Shown here: positions 48,135 to 60,039 of the stretch, one piece after another
Position numbering within the stretch: position 1 is the stretch's first letter
Layout of the letters: every line of letters starts with the position of its first letter
DNA from: Mesocentrotus franciscanus
Lineage: Eukaryota > Echinodermata > Echinoidea > Camarodonta > Strongylocentrotidae
Assembly (NCBI GenBank): GCA_037976565.1
Contig: CP137671.1
Coordinates: 21,163,267-21,227,266, forward strand
Direction of reading: 5' to 3'
DNA: 64,000 nt
Notes under the pieces: model-generated
Told to the model about the DNA's origin: nothing
The model's database searches: none
Seen by the model: only the letters and a program-made list of their open reading frames with translations
Position numbers and translations under genes: made by a program

Positions 48135-49043
48135 GATGCAATATTTTAAAAGTTCAATTGCTCCTTCAAAAGAATTTATAATTTCGATGTTACCTTCCCC
48201 TCCAACAGTGAATGAAAGTTGATGATAAAAAACTGTTTTATGAAATATCAATAAAACAGAGAAAGTGATACTTCAATGTGGCTCGTATAGTTCCTAAAAT
48301 CTCAACTTAGTTCGGACCTATTAGGAACGTCACATGCTTTAATCAACCAAGGACAATTTCAGCAAATTCTGCCGTCTCCAATCCGTAGCACCGGATAAAA
48401 AAAGAGTGGCAAACTCAGAAATACACCACCACCTGTCGAAACAACAATCTCTAATGACAAGAAATTCCACTGCTCCTAGTAGTATCTTCTTTGAAAGCAA
48501 GGTTTAAGACCACCGTTTACGGTCAGAATTTTTGTAATTTAACGCGGCCATTTTCAAAAAGGAGACACCGAGTCAAGCGTAAGAGAGAAAGCTCTTCGTC
48601 ACCGATCTTCCTCTGCCCCTTTCACTATAGATATTCTTCAGATTTAATTTCACGGCTGATCAGTTTACGACATATTTTGGGAAAAAATGATCCTTCAAAC
48701 TTGCTTGCTAGGTTCAAATTTCTCCTCGTTATGTGCCAGGAAGCATGAGGGTTTAGACGTTTAATGACACCCATATCGCGTTGCTCGTGATCAATGACGA
48801 GGGCGCGATTTAATAATTAGCGCCGAAAATAGGCCGGCGGGGGCATGCAGTGCGTGGATTTGAAATTTATTACTCATATTTTGTTCATTTTCGACCTTAT
48901 TCACTCAAAATCACACCTCTATCACAAGCGCGTTTTAAAGCTGATCGTGGACTTTATTTTCCTAACTGATTATGATGAAATAATTTGGACTGAATTATAA
49001 GTTTGTACCAAACGGTTTTGTTCTTGCTCTCGAGAAGGAGATC

Positions 49044-49360
49044 AGGGGGGTGTTTCACAGAGATCCTAAGTTGAACTTATCTCTAAGTTGGACTTAACAA
49101 ATTATTATGGAAAGCCGTTGGCATCTATGAAAATATTTTGTAAAATTTATTTTAAAAGGCAATAAAATGTTGATTCAAATCATTCATATTTTCTACTATC
49201 AAGGAGATTTCATGTTCTTGATTTGGAATTTATAAAAAGTCTAAAATACTTGAATTTTCGCTTTTGAATATATTTTATTTTAAGGCTACAAATGGCTCTC
49301 CATGATTTTTAAGTCCAACTTAGAGTTAAGTTCGACCTAGGATCTTTGTGAAACACCCCC
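49044..49360. mobile_element. Foldback MITE, copy 2 of the 26140-26435 family
   Basis: The left end aggggggtgtttcacagaga and the inverted right end gggggtgtttcacaaagatc match each other, and both resemble 26140-26435. The flanks read AGATC on both sides, a possible 5-bp target duplication. Confidence 0.75.
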
Positions 49361-49697
49361 AGATCTATTTCCGGCGCGTAATGAGAGATGTGGCTGAATG
49401 TTGCACCCAGTTCTCTATCTCTCATTTTCTCTTCTCCCCTATTCTCACTCTCAGCCTAGTTTTAGAGGAGCATATCCGACCCGATGCCCCCTTGAAACCA
49501 AGAGGCATACAAAGCTCAAAATTTTCCCAACTCTTATTAAGGTGATGAATTTTAAAGTATAAAGGCACCATAAACAAATTATGATGACCTTTTTGCTTGT
49601 CAGTTTTTGTTTAAATAATGTGTCCCCTCTTTTACAATATCTTGGACGCTTCCACTAAATATAATGGTGACATGGTATTATTATGTGAATTCTGCTT

Positions 49698-50210
49698 TTT
49701 AAAGGTACTATGTCCCATTTGCAGGCCAAAAAATGAAAAGGTTAAATTCCAACGGCATTTGAAAGATAATACTAATTTAGAACTTCCCTCAAAACAAAGG
49801 GCTCGAAAATGTCTTTTTGTGGGAAAATAACGACTGTTAAATGTCGAATTGAATTTAGCGATCGCAGTCGTTTAATTAAATAGTCTGATTTTCAGATCCT
49901 TGTACCGAATTGTCGTACGTTTAATTTTGGCCATTACAAGAAGTGGGTTATTGATGTAGGCAAATGCTCATGTACCCTTTACAGCTCATTTTATGTATGT
50001 TATTACCCCAAAAAAGTAGAAGTCAATCAGTCACTCAGCAGTGTCTGACAGTGAAGTCTAGAAAGTAAACGGGTTTCCTTGCATAATTTGAATACTAGGA
50101 CACTGCTAACGTTTAAATTTCACAGATAGGACATACGTGACATATTCATAATTTCTGCAAGGTTCTACGGAATTTGATGTTGGATGTAAAAGGGATACAC
50201 TACCTTTAAA
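49698..50210 (+). mobile_element. About 500-bp TIR element, copy B (see 4586-5084)
   Basis: The ends TTTAAAGGTACTATGTCCC and, inverted, TTTAAAGGTAGTGTATCCC form a 19-base terminal repeat with three or four mismatches. The interior aligns with 4586-5084 in opposite orientation. The short frame shared with copy A is broken by stops here. Confidence 0.75.
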
Positions 50211-51109
50211 GTATTGACGTTTTGAAGAAGAAGAATTTTTTGTTATACAGTCATGTTTGTATGCTGAGTTGCTGACCAAACTGAGTTGGCCATCATCACC
50301 AACTTCTGTCACGAAATGACCATCGTATAAGGGCAAATATCGTAGGAATTAAGCTCATTAATTTATATTTTGCTTCAGATGTTTTCATGTTGCGGTTTCG
50401 AAATGCATAAAACACTGCACTTATGACGAGGAAATCTAAGAGATAACGTCTTTGCATTAAACAAAACGCGAGGGTCTTTACAGGTGAATGATATTACTTT
50501 AATTAAGTCGAGAGCATAAAGGTCCCAGTAATTAACTCTATACTCTATAGTCCGTTTTTTATGTTACTATCATAAAGACTTTCGAAACATTAACTTAAGG
50601 CAATTTCTTGTCCATCACATATTGACATTTTCATAAAACGTAACCCGAACATTATTTATGTTGGATATACAAAAAGTTTTTAGATATTGTCCTTGAGTTG
50701 ATTTGTCGAAAGACTTTGCGATCGTGCTCTAATAGCTATACAGCCTATTTTAGGTTCAGGCACCCACATCAAAATAATGATACTGACTCGCACCACCCAC
50801 GTCGGTTGATTGGCCCCCAACGCACCCCCTCTCGAATTAATTGTTAACCCAGTTCATGAGTAATGACCCTGCATCGTATTTTATTGGACATTACGATCGA
50901 GATATATTGATAATACAGCCCAATTTAAAGAGATTATACAGCGGGGATTAAGCATTATTTTGGCCGCGTTTTTCTCGGGAATTTTCACCATAAATAGTTC
51001 CTGCAATAAATGCAATTATGTTTTCAGTTTCACTTTCAAATTGTATATTGTACGCCTATACTCTCTGCTTCTCATGATTAGAGTTGTGTTGACGGAATAG
51101 GAGTTCCTC

Positions 51110-51226
51110 CCCTTCCCCCTTCCTCCCCTCCCTCTTCCTCCCCCTTCCTACCTCTTCTATCCCTCTCTCTTTTCCTTTATTTGTCTGTCTGTCTGTCCCC
51201 CTCTCTTTCTCTCTTTCTCTTTTCTC

Positions 51227-51263
<37 letters not shown>

Positions 51264-51305
51264 TCTCTCTTCCCCTCTCTCTCTCCCTCTCTCCCTCTCT
51301 CTTAT
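51110..51305. repeat. CT-rich low-complexity tract
   Basis: Pyrimidine-rich stretch of CT, CCT and CTTT units. The Ser/Leu-rich frame through it is a by-product. Confidence 0.9.
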
Positions 51306-52984
51306 AGTATCTTTCATTATTTTCTATGCCCATTCGACTCTCAACATCCTTGTTTTGTTCATCCCTTTTACATTTTTGCTCTTCTTTTTAACAGTCGCTC
51401 TTTATGTCCATGAGAAAATAATACTATAGTTTCTCATAATAATATTGTTAACCTACTTCGCTATACAAGACAGTCATTATAATCATAATCAAATCAAATA
51501 AAATCTAGTTTTCAAAATAGATAATTATGAAGAGTTGTTATCATGAAAATAGTCAATTCGAACATACTTTTTAAAGTCGCTGTATTGCACGTTGACCAGT
51601 ATCATCACTGTTAACATAATTATGGACAAGGAAAATGTTTATGTGAGCATAAAATTATTCAAAAAAAAAAAAAAGGCTCAAGTACATTATTCTAATAGAA
51701 AAGAAATACAAAAACAGAAAAGAAATGTGTGCATTTTGTTGGGTAAATGAAATGCTATATAACGGACAGACTTTTTACAGTATCAATAACATCACTTACA
51801 CACGAAGAAAACTTCAACATAATTGTGATTATTTATTAATGTTTAACAGTTATTGATTGTAATGCTTGTAAATATGTTACAGTAATGAAATATGTTGTTT
51901 TGACAAATTCATATCGTCGTTATCCTTATCATAGTTTCTTTGCCTCCGACCGGTACAATGATTAATCAAGGAAATAGGTCTATTACGGTAAAACAAAGCC
52001 ATGACGTCTATGACTTACCTTCAAATTATTCCTTGAGATCGTTTTCCAATATTAACAGCCAAGGTATAGAAAAGAGCAATACAAATTAAAAATGACGACC
52101 AATGTTGAAAATAGACAACATAATCTCTTACAATGCATGGGATGTATATTAAGATGCTTACAAGCAATGGGACATTTACCTATATACACTCTGTGATTAG
52201 GATTAGGGGGATGTGGTGTTGTTCATTTTTGTGTAATGATAAGTACTGAGGCAGAATAAACATGCTCTTTGCCCGTTACCGAGTTAATTATCAAAGGAGC
52301 TACTCGAATATTAAGATTACAACCTGGTATTACGTACTGCCACTGTATAGGATCGAGAAATTTGAGGGCGTAACAAACCGATGAGGGGTAATTAGGTTAA
52401 ATTGGGGAGATGGGAGAAAGGGGGGGGGGTTGGAATATGATGGCCAGCTTTATAAAAAAATGCTGAAGAGGGTGGATGGGGACAGCCTAAGAGACTGTGT
52501 CGACAAAGTGAACAGGTTTACTCATCCCGTGTTATGTTCTGACACTCAATGGAGGGGTGCCGTTACCCTCCCCCCCGTTGATATCTGAGTGGAGCTGGTT
52601 CATTGTGTCGTATCTAGCCGTACAGGATAAATGAAGATGCACATTTATTGAATGTCGGTAGCGTATGGGGGTGGCTGCCTTCAAAACTTGGCATCGTAAC
52701 CAAAAGTGGCAGTTACTATGTATCGGCAACTTTTCCACCTTATGCATGATAGATACATGGCTAAGCTTCCCACGTCACGCGTCCCCAGTCGAGTCCAGTG
52801 TAAAACAGGCCCTATACATTGATTTTGAGCAGAACATGTTTTTTAAAGACATATCTTTAGGATCTTTTCCTCACTCACAGAATATGAATGCTCTTGAACC
52901 AAATTTGGTTTCCCGACCCAATGCCCCAATCTTTCAAAACGTATTTGCGCCCTCAATCTATAGCGGAAATTAAGGTGTATAAAA

Positions 52985-53125
52985 TGATGTTCGAGTCCGA
53001 GTGATACAGCCGAGGACGCAGGTTCGAAACTGAGTCACGTCTTTCGGATGGTGACGTTAAAGGTCGGTCCCCAGACGTAAATAATCATATCTGATTGATA
53101 CACGTCTGTAAAAAAACCCAAAACA
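52985..53125 (+). mobile_element. SINE-like relic with GGTTCGAAAC and a conserved-looking core
   Basis: Contains a B-box-like AGGTTCGAAACTG followed by ctttcggatggtgacgttaa and ggtcggtccccagacgta. This string order resembles the core of a SINE superfamily spread among invertebrates (from memory, possibly MetaSINE-type). The head and tail are decayed. Confidence 0.5.
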
Positions 53126-54227
53126 CACACATTGACTGTCGCTCCGTCCGTCACCACCTGGTCACAAATTTAAAGAGAAGGTTCATTGATTTTAAAAACT
53201 AACTTTATTGTCATTATTGCAAAGGTGAAACTTTGATTGGACAAGGTTATCAAAATTCAATGCTTGTAAACATTCGAAGTAATGATTATTATCAAGGAGA
53301 TATTTCCTTGTTATTATCAATTACAAGACGCTTAAATACAGCCCCGGCATAGCACCTGAAAAGCTCTCCGAACGCTGCTTAGATGTGTGACGTCACATGT
53401 TGAACATGATTTGCACAAGCAGACGATGGTCACGATGCCCCATGACATCTCACACAATTGTAATGCCTGCTTTGTCATCTTCTCTTCAGTTATTTCTCTT
53501 ACTTCACGACCGTCAGGCTAAATCCTCACTCTAAACCCCGCGCATGGTATTATTTTGATGAAAAATGCAGCGATAAAAAATAAAGGAATCCGTCGCTTGT
53601 AAACAAAATAAGACGCCATTGTACTTTCAGCTGCATACACCGCGGTATATGTTCGGCGTTTCAAGAGGGAACAAAATAATGCCGTCCATGCTATCATTTT
53701 GGGTTTTTAAAATTTTATTTGAAAGTGTGGTTTCTTTGATTGTTCATTAACCCCTATCCTATTTTATTACATACAAAAGAATTTAGTTATCAGAATCGGT
53801 TTCATATCCCTTTTTGAATGGTGTAAAATTCCATCACATTTATAAACACTAAACTCATTATAATTTGAGAAATAATAGAATTGCAATTATGTTCATTTTT
53901 TATGGGATGTCGTCTGCTTGGGCAGGATTGGTTCATATTGTGACGGCATTAAAACATCGTTATTTTTTCTGGCGAATCTCTCGCATATCTCATATGGCTA
54001 CGGAGGTGGTTTTATTTGTATTTTTATAAATCACCCGATATGTAGTTGACCTAAAACTTGTACATCTGTTAGCTTACCAGTTTCTAGTGATACGTTATTT
54101 GCCATATTTGTGAATTTCTTTGAACAGGCACTTTAAAGTTTAAGAAGTCATCCATGGCAGGTCGAGCATGGGTACGTTTTGAACAACATTCAGAAAACTC
54201 TTTGACAAGCAAGCAAGGAAAACAAGC

Positions 54228-54252
54228 ACACACACACACACACACACACAAA
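54228..54252. repeat. (CA)n microsatellite
   Basis: Short CA tract followed by A-rich sequence. Confidence 0.9.
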
Positions 54253-54590
54253 ACAAACAAAAAAACAAAAAAACAAAACAGTTTAATGAGGAAATCGTCG
54301 TTAGTATGTTTTATTTCAACAAATTTACGAGCTGAATGACAATTTGTGATCAACATGCTCATTGATGAAACTGTTTTCAGCAGTAGGCTTATTTATCGTG
54401 GTTTGTTGTCAAGTAGTTGCATCCGACTTTCTTGCACGCGGCTCGAACGGAAATGCCACTTCAACAATATTTAGGTCTATTATTTTTATTCCATACTTTA
54501 CAAGGAATTATATCTAACTAGTATCGATAATTTTGTATCAATTATCGACTCGTATTCTTTCTTTCTTTTCAAGTTTTACTTATACCCTAT

Positions 54591-54780
54591 GACACGTGAT
54601 GGAGCAGGCCACACGCTTACTCCGTTTATGATAACTTTTCGAGGCTCTCAAAGTTTTAAACTTACTTTTTGTGGGCGGGGTCCAAGAGTCACCGCCCCCT
54701 GTTTCGATCACGTGACAGCATGTAGGTCTTTCTGCAGACTCGACTAGCTAGAAAAGTACCGTACGGCAGCTAGTTCAGTT
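54591..54780 (+). promoter_or_regulatory. Putative promoter of the downstream + strand gene: two E-boxes and two GC boxes
   Basis: CACGTG occurs at 54593-54598 and again in TCACGTGAC at 54708-54716. GC boxes are gggcgggg at 54673-54680 and, inverted, ccgcccc near 54692-54698. An initiator-like TTCAGTTCAGAC lies near 54775-54785, just before the putative first exon. No TATA box is seen. TCACGTGAC fits bHLH-Zip factors of the USF/MITF/TFE type. The role is inferred from spacing and from the donor at 54802. Confidence 0.5.
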
Positions 54781-54801
54781 CAGACGGGACAAACCTGCAA
54801 T
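54770..54801 (+). other. Putative non-coding first exon of the downstream gene
   Basis: A strong donor (aat|gtaagt) at 54802 follows the promoter-like segment. There is no ATG frame that joins the exon at 62772. The 5' boundary is a guess from the initiator-like motif. Confidence 0.4.
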
Positions 54802-55404
54802 GTAAGTTCTTTTATTTTTCACTTTTGATATGTTTCTTTTTTCATCATTATGTATTCATATATACAATGACTGATTCAAATGTATTGTCTGCGAATATAA
54901 GTGTAGGTTTATAAGTAACTGGTGCCTGCAATTGCAATGTGCACAGTACGGAAACGGGTCATCGACTGGGCTCATTTAGCATCTATTGTCGCCCAGCCTA
55001 GTCCTAGGCGACCTCTGTGACTGTCTGCTGGATGATCGCGACTGCAGCTGTGAGAGGCTTGGACTTGGTGCACTTTCCTTCATCATGAAGCAAAGTGCAA
55101 TATGAAGTCCAACATGAAGCTCATGTTTTGGTAATTAAGTTCTGGCTATAATTTTGATGTTGATATTTGATATTGCTTACCTTCCAAGTGTACTGATGTC
55201 TGATAATGAGCTAACATGCGATTCACATTACAAAATACAAAAATGCACTTTAAAGTTTATAATATATGCAGACCTCTCAAATTCAATTTCAAAAGAGTTT
55301 GTGATGTACGTTGCTTCTGCCAGAAAAAAACTGTTTTCCAATTGCCAATTTGATACTTATTTTACGAAAGAAGCCTTTTGTCAGTCGCTTGAAACCAAAC
55401 TTGG

Positions 55405-56150
55405 TTGGTAGGAATCATCATTAGGCAAGGGAGATCTAAATTTGTTCAAATGGGGGTACATACCCCTGAGGGGGGCCTGGGGCAACGCCCCCAAAGTTAC
55501 TCAGACTCTCAGAGGCAGTAATTGGACATATTCTTCCTTTTGAAAACCCCTTTGCTGGATTCTAACTGAAATTTGTAGGAATCGCTTGCAGGAAAGGGAG
55601 ATCTAAAGTTGTTGAAATTGGGTATTTGCCCTCCAAGGGGGCTTCGGGCAATATCCCCCAAACTGCCCCTATGGAAATAATTGGACATATTTTTTTTCTT
55701 CTTTAAAATTCATGTATAGATTTGGACTTGACTTGATAGAAAGCATTCCTCAGGCAGGGGGATATGAAATTGTTCTGAAAGGCTACTGAATCCTCCAGGG
55801 GGAGGGGGCTTGGTAGTAGCACCCCCCCCAAAAAAAAAAATGCCCTCTGGTTTACATTTTCAACTTCCTCTCAAGAGTGCATGGCCAGATTTAACCAAAC
55901 TTGTCGGAATCATCCTTAGGCAAGGGAGATCTAAAGTTGTTCAAATAGGGTATGTACTCCCAAGGGGGGCCTGGGCAATGCCCCCAAAGTTCCTCAGTGG
56001 CTGTAATTGGACATTTTCCTCTTCTTGAAAACCCATGGCTGGATTCTAACCAGAATTTATAGGAATCACCTGCAGGAAAGGGAGATGTAAAGTTGTTTAA
56101 ATGGGGTATATGCCCCACAAGGTCTCTTAGGGGCAGCATCCCCTGAAGTG
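55405..56150 (+). repeat. Tandem repeat, about 163-bp unit, five degenerate copies
   Basis: The anchor gagatctaaa or its variants recurs at 55431, 55598, about 55759, 55926 and 56082. Each unit carries ggaatcatc-like text, a C/G-rich ggggggcctggggcaacgcc block and taattggacat. Unit identity is moderate. There is no coding content. Confidence 0.85.
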
Positions 56151-56164
56151 CCCATACAACCTGT

Positions 56165-56467
56165 TAAACTATGTTTAATCAAGGAAAAGTGTTTTAATGG
56201 ACAGATTTATGGTGTGTATAAAACAAATTAGCAATATAGCCTTATACTTATAGGTAGTTTTTATAACCCCCATCTTGTAGAGTAACTTTCTTTTGTATGT
56301 TTCATTGTGCCATACCTATACCCGTATGTGTGTAATATCCAAATTTAAATTGAAAATAGGTTTATTACTCTAAAGTCGTAACAAAAATCATATCAATTGA
56401 AATTTCTTTATCAGATAATTCATATTTGGTCAAAAATAAAAAATCATGATTTTTTGCATTCTTTCCA
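56165..56467 (+). repeat. Dispersed repeat, copy 2 (copy 1 at 44378-44642)
   Basis: Collinear with 44378-44642 over shared strings such as tgtttcattg, gtgtaatatccaa and atatcaattgaa. Boundaries are unclear. Confidence 0.6.
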
Positions 56468-57162
56468 ATGAGAATCACTGTTAACAAGTAATAGTGTTGC
56501 CTCAATATTTTTCTATTGAAAGATAATATAGAATGCATAGTAAACATGATCTTTGTTAATCCTTCTTCTTGTTTGGAAGTTGGAACTTTGGATATTTTCA
56601 TTCATTCATTCATGAAATTTCTCTGTGTGGATTCGCCCCAAATGCGAAATTCTGTTACTTGTTAACCTCCTGGCAATTTTGGAGATCAATGTTTGATTTT
56701 AATCAGGAAAAATGGCAATATTTTTGGTTAATGAATTACCATGGTAGAGTGGTATATTCCCATGTATGGTTCTTTAGGATATCCAAAGTGCAACACTTTG
56801 AGAGTCATTAATTAAGTAGCCCTACATGTACATGTATACAATAGAGAATTTTGACATTATTGAAAGCAAGTCTTTACCCTTAGTCAAGTTGATGTATCTT
56901 TAGATCTTTTCTTGATGTACACGTACATACATGTAGTATGTACATGTATGTGGCAAAAGTATTGGGAGTTTCAGATATTTTCATTTAGTGCGTTGTAAGA
57001 GGATTTTTGTATACCAGTCCAATATTACCGGTACTTATCCATCTTATCTATTTCTTACTGAATTACTTAAGTTTTAACTAGAAGTTTAATTCTTCTTTTG
57101 TGATATCTTGCTTTATACCCAAATTACTTATTTTTAAGACACTGTTTTGAATATGCTTTGTA

Positions 57163-57399
57163 CAGTTAACAACTAAATTACTCATACCCCTTATAAATTT
57201 GATGTTTTTTTTTTTTTTCGTAACTAAAAAGTGAACTAGGTAGACTAGTTGAATTAGTACCCTTGTTAAATGGTTTCAGATGTAAGCTTTAATAGTTCAC
57301 ATTCTTATAAAACATAAAATGGGACACATCAATTTTCACATGCTTAAAAAATTACAAAACTTGGTAAGGGTATGAATAATTTAGTTGTTAACTGTATGT
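57163..57399. mobile_element. Tc1/mariner-like MITE, copy 2 (best preserved)
   Basis: The left end TACAGTTAACAACTAAATTA and the inverted right end TACAGTTAACAACTAAATTA are perfect terminal repeats beginning TA-CAGT. This agrees with a TA target duplication. The interior matches 25577-25825. Confidence 0.75.
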
Positions 57400-57534
57400 G
57401 GGTCTTCAGTTTCCACGTGCATATTTCGCTGACACCAGACTTGGTGGAAATACCATTAAATGTGTGAACAAGTCTGCACACAGCGAACATGAAGGCCTAT
57501 CAAGAAATACCCCTATATAGTCTCTCTGATATGC

Positions 57535-59088
57535 TTTTCGATCACACTTGTTTTGCTTAGCTCTGTACTTTCCTTAGCCTCGGACTAACTTTTTTGGCTT
57601 TTCACAACACGCTGTTTTAGTCCTGCACTAAGAGCCTTTACCGGGATAAGAAAATTCATGCTGATCTCACTGGAATTCTTTAGTCCCGGACGAGCTGTAT
57701 TGTGTGAATATTCATTAGGTCATTTTCTGCAGCTGCGCACTTGCTTGCACTAGCAGGGGGCCGGGCTGAAAAGTCTGCAAAGTATACAATAAGCGCGCGG
57801 TTAACATGACCTTTTGCACCGGTAGTATGTGAATTACAGGAAATGCATATTCATGAATACGTCGTCTCTGATTGGACAGTGCATGGGTTTCTTTCTTCGC
57901 CTCTGGCCAGCTCCGAGACGCTCCATTGCGTAGTACCAGACTATTTTTAGTTTCTGTTCTCATTTGTTTGATGGCACCAAAATTGCGGAGTTAGCCCTGC
58001 TTGTTTGCAGGGCCAACTAACCAGCCCATACTATAGGTCCATGGGGCTAGCCCACTTTGGTACTTTCGTGTCTGAACAGAAAATGGGATAAGCTTAGCCC
58101 CATACTATAGTTGCACCTATAGTCCAGGGCTGAGCAAAATTTCACCAGTGTGAAAAGCATATGAGAGTATTCAGTGAGGGAAAAGTGAGATAATGACTTT
58201 ACCATATGGGGAAATGCAACTTGGTACTTGGTTGCATGGGTATAGGTAATCCCTTTGGCAGCTCACTCAGGAAGCTATACTGGGATGGTAGGTGAGGTGA
58301 GTAACTGCAAGGAGTGCCATGAAGTGCAGAAATGGTACAGGAAAAAGCACTTGTTAATTTACACTACAATATGCTAAGTCCAGTGCAGGTAAAAACCATG
58401 CTAGTAAACTTATACTATGTGGGAGCCTACAGGGGATTCTGATGATGCAACACATTACATAAGGCCTGTAGCCGCCTGTTAGTCATAAAACAGAAGGCTA
58501 ATGATTGTGATTGACAACACCTGTTATTGGGTAAACACCTGAACTTGTTGAAACTCTTATACTGTTTTCACACTGGCAAAATTTTGCTTAACCCCGTACT
58601 ATAGGTGGGGCTAAAGGGGGGTCTTAACCCCACCTATAGTCCGGGGTTAAGCTTATTCCACTTTCTTTTCACACTGGCAAAAATTTGCTTAACCCTGGAC
58701 TATAGGTGGGGTTAAAGGGGGGTCTTAGCCCCACCTATAGTCCGGGGTTAAGCTTATTCCACTTTCTGTTCAGACACGTATTTACCAAAGTGGGCTAGCC
58801 CCACCTATAGTACGGGGTTATAGCTGGCCCTGCAAACTAGCAGGGCTAACCCCGCAATTGTGGTGCTAACTCCGCAATTGCGGTGCCAAGCAAATGAATG
58901 AGAACAGAAACGAAAAAAAGTCCGGGACTACGCAATGAAACGAATTAATGAATGTTTACGCTATACAGCTAGTACGGGACTAACGAATTGCAGTGAGAAC
59001 AGCCAAACAGTTAGTACGGGTTAAGGATAGTACGGGGCTAAGCAAAGTACGGGGTTAAGCAAAACAAGTGTGAAAAGAGTATTATATT
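57535..59088. mobile_element. Giant foldback element of about 1.55 kb with arms of about 550 bp
   Basis: The left arm runs from cacacttgttttgcttagct through tagccctgcttgtttgcagg and gtgtctgaacagaaaatggg. The right arm repeats these inverted (cccgtactttgcttagccc, tagccctgctagtttgcagg). Inside the right arm, a unit with actataggtggggttaa and cttttcacactggcaaaa is duplicated in tandem. The centre, about 58160-58560, is unpaired. There is no coding content. Confidence 0.8.
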
Positions 59089-59643
59089 AATTAGTCTACA
59101 GACAGAGCAGGCATGTACATGTATGTACTTTACAGCAGTCATATACCTTGGAGGTGGGCTTAAAACTTATTTTCCCCTCTGCAACCATGAAGATGAATTA
59201 TGTTCTCTATGAAAGACTCTGTGCAGCTGTTGAAGAACAAGGACAGTTGAATAATTTATTGGGGTCAAATTCACCTCTCTCTCGTGGAGATTTCTTGAGA
59301 TTTGTCTTTAAAATGTTGACTGAGGGGCTTTCCACTAGCTGCATGTGATGGTAGATTATTCCATCCTGATATCACTCTTTGTGAAAAAAAGAGCATTGCC
59401 TCAACTTTGACTAATTTACGTGCTTGCAATCAAATGTGCAATCAAATGTGCAATCATATTTGCAATCAAATGTGCAATCATATTTGCAATCTAATGTGCA
59501 ATCAAGTTAGATACTCTTTAATCTTCATGGTATAGAAAAATTAGATTGTCCACATTGGAAGTGAAATATTGTAGTACAGGGTGGGTATAGATATAAATAC
59601 GGCATACAACATGATTATTGTTTAATACTCAATATTTACATTC

Positions 59644-59857
59644 TAATAGACCGGTTTACTAACATATTCATATCTTACGCATACATTTTGAACAAAGGTT
59701 GTTCTTGACAATCTGTAAGCTTGCCAGAGGCTTGCCGACATAGCAACAAGTGGATTCCAAGTATTGTAGTTCATTCATTAAAAATGGGTTAATGGAATAA
59801 CTTTTTCACTAGATCCCAGGAAAGATACATCCGGAATGTTAGTAAACCGGTCTATTG
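59644..59857. mobile_element. TIR element with AGACCGGTTTACTAACAT ends
   Basis: The left end tagaccggtttactaacata and the inverted right end tagaccggtttactaacatt match over about 20 bases. The left end also occurs at 26068-26125. Confidence 0.7.
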
Positions 59858-60039
59858 CAAAGTATATACCGGTATCTTGTGTTTATAAATGCGTATATAG
59901 TAATTATATGAGTAATGTTGAGATGTGTCTTTCTGTGATTTATATTTAGACTATATGTCGATCTTGCATGTTCAGACTTTGCATTGGGAAGGGCCCCCTG
60001 CCCCCCAAAACAAGCAATTAGTTTCTTATCTGAAAGAGC

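Larger units (their letters stand above)
48135..54670. other. Intergenic region between divergent MARVEL gene and downstream + strand gene
   Basis: No coding exon is supported. It should contain the MARVEL promoter upstream of 48134; no TATA box is evident there and no start site can be fixed. Known contents are a foldback MITE, the second copy of the TTTAAAGGTA element, a CT-rich tract, a SINE-like relic and a (CA)n tract. The remainder (about 50.2-51.1 kb, 51.3-52.4 kb and 53.2-54.2 kb) shows nothing recognisable. Confidence 0.6.

Noticed and set aside
47774..48149. Alternative frames through MARVEL exon 1 (both strands)
   Set aside because: Only one - strand frame joins exon 2 in phase at a GT donor; the others are shadows of GC-rich coding sequence.
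52665..52973. 102-codon frame in the intergenic region
   Set aside because: No splice sites, signal or recognisable domain; the sequence near its end adjoins a SINE relic.
59148..59348. 66-codon frame with SRGDFLRFVFKMLTEG
   Set aside because: No family match recognised and no usable acceptor or donor; it lies next to a foldback element.
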